A stretch of 64,000 bases of DNA, taken from assembly GCA_019637995.1 (NCBI GenBank), contig JAHBUQ010000001.1, positions 1,229,589 through 1,293,588 of the forward strand, given 5' to 3'. Below are positions 57,784 through 64,000 of the stretch, piece by piece (the stretch's first letter is position 1; every line of letters begins with the position of its first letter). The notes beneath the pieces were generated by a model. That model had not been told where the DNA came from, searched no databases, and was given only the letters and a program-made list of their open reading frames with translations. The DNA comes from Ignavibacteriota bacterium. GTDB taxonomy: Bacteria; Bacteroidota; Ignavibacteria; Kapaibacteriales; UBA2268. A program made the translations under genes and the position numbers.

Positions 57784-57785
57784 AG
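57738..57785 (+). pseudogene. Signal-peptide remnant of the T9SS paralogue family
   Basis: Starting from an ATG at 57738, the frame reads MRRKMFLIVAALVLL, the same leader as 53213, and then meets TAG. No continuation of a mature protein is visible. The 5' end of a third family member survives while the body is gone. Confidence 0.82.
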
Positions 57786-57867
57786 GACAATAATTATCAG
57801 AGCCAATCTATTTTTAGTTAAAGACTGACTCTGATAGCAATGAGCTAATCATGCGCCACTTAATCAA

Positions 57868-59745
57868 TTATTTCAATATAATTATACGACCAAGTAAAGT
57901 GTTATCTCCATTCTTTAGTCTTACTAAATAAGTACCGGTTGGTAGGGAACTAATATTTATAGGGATTATTTCTGTATCTGTATCAAGGAATTGACTGCCG
58001 AAATTGATTTCGCTCAATTGACTTAAATTGAATATATCGATAGAATACAATCCAGGATTATCAATTTCAACTTCAATATTGACAATTTCATTTGCCGGAT
58101 TAGGAAAAGCTCTTATGGAATTTGTATTAGGACCTTGGGATTCTGATTTTACAGGAGCAATAACATTTTGGCATGATTCATTCATCGGTGTAATAATTTG
58201 CTTAGCCATAATATAATCTAATAAAACCAAGAAATCCGATACATCATCGAAAAGTTCTGTATCTTCGACAGGGAATTCCAGCATTTGAGCAATATAATAC
58301 CAAATAAACATTGAAGATGTTATGGTGTATGACCTTTCAAAATCAATCGGCTCATCATTGACATTAACAGAAATAAGGCTGCAATCGCCAGTATAATATT
58401 CAATTTCAATGCCGGCTAATTGTGGTAAGAATTCATCATCTTTATCATTGCAAACAATACTTAATGCATAGGCAATACACTGATACAAATATTCTCCTTT
58501 AAGTTTGAATTTTGTCATATTGTATCCGATACCCGTGGTTTCATTTACTCCATAGCCCAGAATTCTGAAAACATCATTTCCTACAACAGGTCCTTCATAA
58601 AGAGGTTGAGAAGTTAGTCCTGATGTTGTAAATCCAATTTCAGTTCCACCCCACTCCTTGAATGCTGTTGCTACAAGACAGCCAACTCCTGTTGATTTTA
58701 TACCTGGGGCTAATGGCTCATCAACTTTTTCGGTAAATGTTGCTGTCGCCTGTGCTAATTGAATACTAAACAAAGCATGAGTTTCTTCATCTTGTGTAGC
58801 AAGTAAATTATTTATGGCTTCAACAATTGTCGGCTCTTCAGGAATAGTCTCATCCAATTCAATTATTGAGCTTTCAATACCCATAAATTGTCCATCTTGA
58901 ACTATTATTTTTATTGAACTTAAACTATGAAAATACTGACCTGAATGAATGATATAAGTTTTATTCTGATGTTCGTCTGATACAATAACCGGCTCATAAG
59001 TTGTAAGGTGGTCATGTCCACCCAGAATAAGATTAATACCCGATATATTTTGTGCTACATAATAATCAGCCATCATACCAAGATGCGAGAGAAATATAAT
59101 CACACTGCATCCTTCTGCTTTCAAAGCACTTACTTGCTGTTCAGCAATTTCAAGATAATTATCAGACACAATTATATCAGGTCCGGGAAGGGAAGTAAGA
59201 TTAGCAATTGCAGTTGTCATACCAAAGATTCCGACTTTAACACCTTTTACATCTTTAATAATATTGTCTTTGACTCTGTTTTCAAGCTCAACACCATAAG
59301 CACCTTCACCGGCAATAAGGTTTGCACTCAGGAAGTTGATTTCGCCGGCGAGTGTTTGTGCATTATCTAAAACACCGATTAAGGTTTCAGTCATTGCATC
59401 AAACTCATGATTGCCAATTGTGATTGCATCAATACCGAGCTGTTTGTAAGCAACTAACTCGGGCACACCATAAAATAAATACCACGATAAATCACCGACA
59501 AAAATATCACCACTATGAAGGAATAACATTTCGTCATCCATGTATTTACCCATTCCAATGACACTCGCAGCCCGAGCTAATCCACCGATTTTTCCATTTA
59601 GATTCTCATCCCTTCCACAGCCGGGAAGCATATTGGAATGAGTGTCACTTATGTGCATGACATTAATTACTACCTCTTCTGCGGTTACCTTATGTGCCGA
59701 TAGGAAGTAAGTAATAATAATAAAAAAGTAAACTAAATTTTTCAT
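57868..59745 (-). CDS. T9SS-exported 5'-nucleotidase/metallophosphatase
   Basis: A 625-residue secreted protein. Signal peptide (VYFFIIITYFLSAHKVTA). Calcineurin-like domain (about 25-290) with D-x-H in HISDTHSN, GD in LHSGDIFVGD, GNHEFD and GGHDH; then the 5'-nucleotidase C-terminal domain (about 320-530); then a T9SS tail (AFPNPANEIVNIEVEI, YSIDIFNLSQL, GTYLVRL, GRIIILK). It is an UshA/NutA-type enzyme that hydrolyses nucleotides or related phosphate esters outside the cell. GCGRDENLNGKIGGLARAAS after the first ligand is family-typical. Confidence 0.88.
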   Translation of the reverse strand: MKNLVYFFIIITYFLSAHKVTAEEVVINVMHISDTHSNMLPGCGRDENLNGKIGGLARAASVIGMGKYMDDEMLFLHSGDIFVGDLSWYLFYGVPELVAYKQLGIDAITIGNHEFDAMTETLIGVLDNAQTLAGEINFLSANLIAGEGAYGVELENRVKDNIIKDVKGVKVGIFGMTTAIANLTSLPGPDIIVSDNYLEIAEQQVSALKAEGCSVIIFLSHLGMMADYYVAQNISGINLILGGHDHLTTYEPVIVSDEHQNKTYIIHSGQYFHSLSSIKIIVQDGQFMGIESSIIELDETIPEEPTIVEAINNLLATQDEETHALFSIQLAQATATFTEKVDEPLAPGIKSTGVGCLVATAFKEWGGTEIGFTTSGLTSQPLYEGPVVGNDVFRILGYGVNETTGIGYNMTKFKLKGEYLYQCIAYALSIVCNDKDDEFLPQLAGIEIEYYTGDCSLISVNVNDEPIDFERSYTITSSMFIWYYIAQMLEFPVEDTELFDDVSDFLVLLDYIMAKQIITPMNESCQNVIAPVKSESQGPNTNSIRAFPNPANEIVNIEVEIDNPGLYSIDIFNLSQLSEINFGSQFLDTDTEIIPINISSLPTGTYLVRLKNGDNTLLGRIIILK

Positions 59746-59916
59746 AACAAAACCCTTTTTAGAAATTATAACAAATTACAATTCAAAAATATGATATTGT
59801 CAATTGCTTATTGTCATTAATAAGTAAAATAATTGTCATAAAAATGTCATAAAATATTTTTTTTGATTCTAATTTGATTTTTTTTCTTTATTTTAAATAA
59901 AATAATATGATATGAT

Positions 59917-62340
59917 ATGAAAAAGTTTTCTCATATATTTTTATTAATACTTACAGGAGATATAATTCTCCTTGCAATTGGCTTGATAAATATCTCATAT
60001 ATCGCAGAAAAAGCCGATTTTCCTGAATTTTCAGGACCTTTTAATCAAAATTGCATAGATTGCATTTATGAATCAGATAAGATAATAAAAATTGCAGGTT
60101 ATGAAGTAAAAAATAATTCAATATATGAGACTATACTTGATTTTCATAAAGCCGGTGAACAAATTGATTTAGTAGTTCTCAGGGAAAATGAGTCTGTAGA
60201 TATTCAAATAACTCTTGTAAATTATTATAACTTCTCCTTTTTATTGATAACAATAATAGTATCTTTATTTTTTTTAATTCCTGCAATTTTTATTTTTTAC
60301 AAATTAACTGACAGACTTCTTGCGAATGTATTCCATTGGATGATGATTTCAGTAGTTATAATGTTATTTTTTACTTTTGGCACAATACCGGATGATAGAA
60401 AATATTTCATAATTCTGACAAGAACAATTGATTTAATAAGTTATTTACTGCTTTCCATTACATTTTTGCACTTTAGTTTACTTTATCCATTTCGTAAATT
60501 TATTAATACAATAACAAGATTCAAATATTTTTACTTCCTAATTATACCTTTATTTATTGGCATTTTAATTTTGAATTATTTCTACATAATACATCCCGGA
60601 GAAGTAATTTTTCGATTATATAACCAAATACTGATATATTTCATTAAACCTTTCTTTATACCGTTCTATTTATTTGTTGTTATAAATACTTTACATTCAT
60701 ATATAAAATCTTCCAAACAAATTGAGCGTGATAAGCTCTTATGGATTTTTATCAGTGTACTTTGGGGACCATCAATTTTTATTATACTGTATCTTCTTCC
60801 CGGGATAACATTAAAAAGTCCTGCTATTTCAGAAGCAACAATGCAAATATTGATTATTATTTCACCAATAACACTCTTCATAGCTATATATAAATACAGT
60901 CTTTTCGATATTAAATTATTTTTGAGGAGAAGTGCTGTTTATGGGTTCTTCTTTACAATATTATTAATCTTCTATTTAAGTCTGATTTACTTTTTTGGTG
61001 CATTTTATTTATCAGAAACAAATCAGATACGTTTAGCGGGACTTGTCACAATTCTACTGACAGTATTGCTTTATAAGCCGGTAAAAGGTAGATTGCAAAA
61101 ATTTGTAGATACAAACTTCTTCAAAATTGATTTAAATTTAAGTACGAGTGAAAAAATCATAAAAAGTAGAATTTGGAATAGTGTTACTACAGGACAATTA
61201 TTGGAAGTTCTTGATGATTTTTTTTCAAAATTTGTGAAAGTTGAATCATATAATTATTTGCATATTTATGACTCCAATGATTTACAACTTATCAAAACAA
61301 AGAATTCGGAGCTTAATAGTCATCAAATTTATAATATCAACGAATTTGCAATCATTCACAAAGGAATTAAAGTAATTGCTTATCCATCAGTATTCTCAGA
61401 CAATATTCAGCATTATGTTGATCGGGAACTTTTAAAGCTGATTAATGCAGAACTTGTTATTTACTTTTACTCAGAATCAGGATTTTTAAATTCAGCAGTT
61501 GTACTTGGAATGAAATCCAATGGCATAGCATATACAATAGAAGATTATGATATCATTACAAGTATTATAAATGAAATTGCGATCAAATATGATTTTATAG
61601 AAATTCAGAAAGAACTGCTTTTTAAAAGTGAAGAAATAAAGAAACTTGAAGAAATTAATACTGTAAAAAACTATTTTGTTTCAAATGTTTCCCATGAATT
61701 TAAAACCCCACTTACAGCTATAAGTCTGTTTTCGGAATTTATTCTCAATAATACTGCACTTTCTGAAGAAAAAAGAAAAGAATACTTGACAATTATTATT
61801 GGTGAGTGTCAAAGATTAACGAGGTTAATCAACAATGTCTTAGATTTTTCAAAGATTGAAAGAGGAGCTAAGGATTATAATTTTGAAGTCATAGACTTGA
61901 ATATAATAGTGGAAAATGTGGTCTCCTCAATATCATACTTACTTATAAAGGGAAATTTTTTGGTGAATTATGAAAAGAATGGAAATGAATATATGATATA
62001 TGGTGAATCAGATTCTTTAAATGAAGTTTTTTACAACTTGATTGATAACGCAATGAAATACTCAGGCTCCAGAAAAGAAATAAGCATTTCTACTTATGAA
62101 AAAAATAACAAATATATTTTTGAAATTGAAGATAAGGGAATTGGCATTAAAAAGGAGCATCAACAGGTAATTTTTGATGCATATTACAGAGTTGTAAGTG
62201 AAGATACGAAGAGTATTAGCGGTACCGGCTTAGGTATGTCTATAGTCAACAACATTATAAGAGCTCATAAAAGCTCAATATCACTTGAAAGTGAATATGG
62301 AAAAGGTACAAAAATTATTATAGAATTTCCTGGAGTATAA
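59917..62340 (+). CDS. Multi-TM sensor histidine kinase
   Basis: An 807-residue inner-membrane kinase. N-terminal TM (about 6-28); an extracytoplasmic PDZ-like segment (about 40-105) with the cysteine pair C-I-D-C (NCIDCIYESDKII); about eight further TM helices (108-400); a GAF-like linker (about 440-570); HisKA with H593 in VSNVSHEFKTPLTA; HATPase with N box FYNLIDNAMKYS, G1 DKGIGI and G2 GTGLGMSIV. The stimulus is unknown. It ends three bases before the response regulator gene, which is clearly its partner. Confidence 0.9.
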   Translation: MKKFSHIFLLILTGDIILLAIGLINISYIAEKADFPEFSGPFNQNCIDCIYESDKIIKIAGYEVKNNSIYETILDFHKAGEQIDLVVLRENESVDIQITLVNYYNFSFLLITIIVSLFFLIPAIFIFYKLTDRLLANVFHWMMISVVIMLFFTFGTIPDDRKYFIILTRTIDLISYLLLSITFLHFSLLYPFRKFINTITRFKYFYFLIIPLFIGILILNYFYIIHPGEVIFRLYNQILIYFIKPFFIPFYLFVVINTLHSYIKSSKQIERDKLLWIFISVLWGPSIFIILYLLPGITLKSPAISEATMQILIIISPITLFIAIYKYSLFDIKLFLRRSAVYGFFFTILLIFYLSLIYFFGAFYLSETNQIRLAGLVTILLTVLLYKPVKGRLQKFVDTNFFKIDLNLSTSEKIIKSRIWNSVTTGQLLEVLDDFFSKFVKVESYNYLHIYDSNDLQLIKTKNSELNSHQIYNINEFAIIHKGIKVIAYPSVFSDNIQHYVDRELLKLINAELVIYFYSESGFLNSAVVLGMKSNGIAYTIEDYDIITSIINEIAIKYDFIEIQKELLFKSEEIKKLEEINTVKNYFVSNVSHEFKTPLTAISLFSEFILNNTALSEEKRKEYLTIIIGECQRLTRLINNVLDFSKIERGAKDYNFEVIDLNIIVENVVSSISYLLIKGNFLVNYEKNGNEYMIYGESDSLNEVFYNLIDNAMKYSGSRKEISISTYEKNNKYIFEIEDKGIGIKKEHQQVIFDAYYRVVSEDTKSISGTGLGMSIVNNIIRAHKSSISLESEYGKGTKIIIEFPGV

Positions 62341-62343
62341 GAC

Positions 62344-62853
62344 ATGAAAAAAATTCTAATTGTTGAAGATGATTTAGCTATCTCTATGGGGCTGGAAGTC
62401 GTCCTAAAAGAAGAAAATTATGATGTCATGACAGTAAATGATGGCAAATTGGCTTACGAAATAGCGATGAAAGAGCCATTTAATTTGATTATTTTAGATG
62501 TAATGCTCCCAAATAAAACAGGCTTCGAGATTTGTAAAGATTTGAGAAAGAATAAAATTTTAATACCAATCTTATTTTTATCAAGTAAAAATGAGGAATT
62601 AGATAAGATTGTTGGGTTCGAAACAGGCGGAGATGATTATATGACAAAGCCATTCAGTCTAATTGAACTTAAGCTCAGAATAAAAGCAATTCTCCGAAGG
62701 GCAGATTCTACTAATAATGAAATTTCAGCAGATAGCTACAAATTGGGAAACTATGAATTAATATTAGATAAGTATGACCTTTATCTCGATAACAAACCAA
62801 TTGGTTTATCGGTTAAAGAATTTAATCTCATCAAACTTTTAATGGAACGATGA
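62344..62853 (+). CDS. OmpR/PhoB-type response regulator, stopped by an in-frame TGA
   Basis: As read, 169 residues: a receiver domain with acidic pocket EDD (8-10), phosphoacceptor D52 in IILDVMLPNKTG, and K106 in DDYMTKPF; then the start of a winged-helix domain (YKLGNYELILDKYDLYLDNKPIGLSVKEF) that ends at LLMER. The in-frame TGA is 62851-62853. Without it the frame runs on to 63036 as a normal 229-residue-plus regulator (see next entry). The truncated product should still be phosphorylated but lacks the recognition helix. It is the partner of the kinase at 59917. Confidence 0.85.
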   Translation: MKKILIVEDDLAISMGLEVVLKEENYDVMTVNDGKLAYEIAMKEPFNLIILDVMLPNKTGFEICKDLRKNKILIPILFLSSKNEELDKIVGFETGGDDYMTKPFSLIELKLRIKAILRRADSTNNEISADSYKLGNYELILDKYDLYLDNKPIGLSVKEFNLIKLLMER

Positions 62854-63036
62854 GGTGCAGTCATTTCAAGAGACGAAATTTTGGATAAAGTCTGGGGCTA
62901 TGATAATTATCCTACGACAAGAACTGTTGATAATTATGTACTTGCATTAAGAAAGAAAATCGAACCCGACCCTGCTAATCCAATTTATTTAATTACAGTT
63001 CCGACAATTGGATATAAATTATCAGAAATAATTTAG
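62854..63036 (+). pseudogene. Remaining 3' part of the response regulator, in the same frame after the TGA
   Basis: The frame of 62344-62853 continues without a shift after the TGA: GAVISRDEILDKVWGYDNY, then TTRTVDNYVLALRKKIEPDP, then ITVPTIGYKLSEII and TAG at 63034-63036. These are the recognition helix and wing of an OmpR-type DNA-binding domain, fully conserved. Its intact state argues for a very recent nonsense mutation, a sequencing or assembly error, or readthrough. Confidence 0.88.
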
Positions 63037-63143
63037 CTTACATTTATTTTACAAAATATTGACATTTGTATGACAACTTAAATTTTGCATAGATATACTT
63101 TTGCATTGTATTATTTTTCAATTATGTAAAAGGAGTTTTTGAA

Positions 63144-63767
63144 ATGAAAAAGCTAACAAAATTTCAGTCAGTCATATTTTTGACTATTGTAATCATCGCA
63201 TTATGTTCAGTAAGCACGAAATCTCAAGAAATTGACACACTTGTGAGTTCAGATGAGTTTGATGGAATTTATAAGAAGATGTCAAATTTGTTTGATAACT
63301 CAGTGGGAGTATCTTATTCAAATTTTTCCGGTTACGGAATCAGTTTCTCCCGAAGGTTTGCAAAAGATTATACTGTTAGAATTACAGGTATCGGTACATA
63401 CTACGAAGTACAGGAATGGAAAAGCCTGTCAAAAGAAGATCTCACAGTAGATAAAAAGGACATCAGTATGAATGTTGGAGCCGAATTTCAAAGAGACTTA
63501 ATAGTTAGTACCAATACAAGAGTATATACTATGCTTGGTTGTTCATATTTCAATATTGATAACAGGAACTTGTCATCAGGTAATCTTACAATTCAGTACT
63601 CAGCAGGTTTTGGCTTTGGATTTGACTTGTTTATTCATGAAAATTTTTCAGGTTTTTTGGCACTCGCATATAAATACGACTATATCAATGAAGAAATTTC
63701 ACAAAGACCAAAACTTACTAAAAAGACTGATATTGGGTTTGGCTTAGGTATAAGTTTTTATTTTTAA
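63144..63767 (+). CDS. Small outer-membrane barrel protein, function unknown
   Basis: A 207-residue secreted protein: signal peptide (VIFLTIVIIALCSVSTKSQ), then amphipathic strands (NSVGVSYSNFSGYGISFSRRF, DISMNVGAEFQRDL, YSAGFGFGFDLFIH) ending in the aromatic terminus GLGISFYF typical of outer-membrane barrels. AAAAGGAG precedes the ATG. It follows the two-component genes and may be in their regulon, which is inference. The next gene is a paralogue. Confidence 0.72.
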   Translation: MKKLTKFQSVIFLTIVIIALCSVSTKSQEIDTLVSSDEFDGIYKKMSNLFDNSVGVSYSNFSGYGISFSRRFAKDYTVRITGIGTYYEVQEWKSLSKEDLTVDKKDISMNVGAEFQRDLIVSTNTRVYTMLGCSYFNIDNRNLSSGNLTIQYSAGFGFGFDLFIHENFSGFLALAYKYDYINEEISQRPKLTKKTDIGFGLGISFYF

Positions 63768-63833
63768 TACAGATTCTAAATTTTGGATTATGGTTCATCT
63801 TTTAGAATTAAATCTATTAAGGAGTATTATAAA

Positions 63834-64000
63834 ATGAAACTAATTATTTTGATATTAATGGTTTTCCTGTATTTAAGCGAATTAATATATTGCCAAGAAA
63901 TCAAAAGTACGGATTTTGCTAATACTATAGGTATAAAGCATTCAAACACAACAGGATACGGAGCTTTTTATAATCGTCGTTTAAGCGAAAATATAAGTAT
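63834..64000 (+). CDS. Paralogous small barrel protein (partial, cut by window edge)
   Basis: Starts at ATG 63834 with AAGGAG upstream: signal peptide MKLIILILMVFLYLSELIYC, then EIKSTDFANTIGIKHSNTTGYGAFYNRRL, which follows the same pattern as the start of the mature part of the preceding protein (VGVSYSNFSGYGISFSRRF). The 3' end lies outside the window. Confidence 0.72.
   Translation, partial: MKLIILILMVFLYLSELIYCQEIKSTDFANTIGIKHSNTTGYGAFYNRRLSENIS

Larger units (their letters stand above)
57523..57867. other. Intergenic region with leader copy C
   Basis: About 345 bases without a functional gene. It holds the leader repeat at 57639-57783 and its aborted reading frame (57738-57785). The right part lies downstream of the 5'-nucleotidase gene and has a weak hairpin (57795-57836). 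Confidence 0.75.

Noticed and set aside
62851..62853. TGA as selenocysteine or a reassigned codon
   Set aside because: The position is not a redox-active residue in this family, I see no convincing downstream hairpin of the SECIS type, and several genes in the window end normally with TGA.

Overview
The window is AT-rich chromosomal DNA from a Gram-negative member of the Bacteroidota/Ignavibacteriota (FCB) group, most likely a Kapabacteria- or Ignavibacteria-like lineage; this placement is inference. The evidence is five secreted proteins ending in a type IX secretion (T9SS) type A sorting domain (PNP motif, Ig-like strand pattern, final K/R-rich strand), many small outer-membrane barrel proteins, weak Shine-Dalgarno sites mixed with a few strong ones, and FCB-style housekeeping genes (hppD, kbl, nuoD, rlmN, mgtE). 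I see no rRNA, tRNA, CRISPR array, insertion sequence or prophage.

Layout. 1-5.9 kb: edge of a secreted-protein gene, a STAS anti-sigma antagonist, a ClpB-like protein that stops after its first AAA+ domain, a GT4 glycosyltransferase, a methionine-type aminotransferase, a Prx6-type peroxiredoxin and a small barrel protein. 6.1-9.7 kb: a T9SS beta-propeller protein and hppD. 10-19.4 kb: two giant chemoreceptors (about 1500 residues each) built from near-identical ~92-residue HAMP-like units; their last ~1.53 kb, including the terminator, is duplicated essentially base for base. 20-26.8 kb: a minus-strand run with a PEBP protein, mgtE, kbl, an orphan nuoD, a CDF cation exporter and an OmpA-like periplasmic protein. 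27-36.6 kb: rlmN, an outer-membrane protein, a TPR protein, a sugar aminotransferase, a DsbD-alpha/redoxin pair, a Thermotoga-type maltosyltransferase homologue and a mannose-1-phosphate guanylyltransferase.

36.8-52.9 kb is the most distinctive part, one co-directional surface locus. It holds a small lipoprotein, a secreted zinc-phospholipase-C/P1-nuclease-fold protein, four tandem lipoproteins with a shared ZU5-like domain and divergent C-termini (copies 1 and 2 are mosaic), and three tandem fibre proteins. The fibre proteins share an N-terminal domain and end in an S74 (endosialidase-type) intramolecular chaperone; two carry long YadA-head repeats. A T9SS cargo protein closes the locus. I infer a secreted adhesin/fibre system diversified by duplication and gene conversion.

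53-57.8 kb is a plastic interval. Three copies of one leader (upstream region plus signal peptide) head two T9SS proteins and one dead remnant, with two divergent toxin-antitoxin modules (BrnT/BrnA and MazF-like) and an orphan nucleotidyltransferase between them. 57.9-64 kb: a T9SS 5'-nucleotidase, a multi-TM histidine kinase whose cognate OmpR-type regulator carries an in-frame TGA in the DNA-binding domain, and two paralogous small barrel proteins, the last cut by the window edge.
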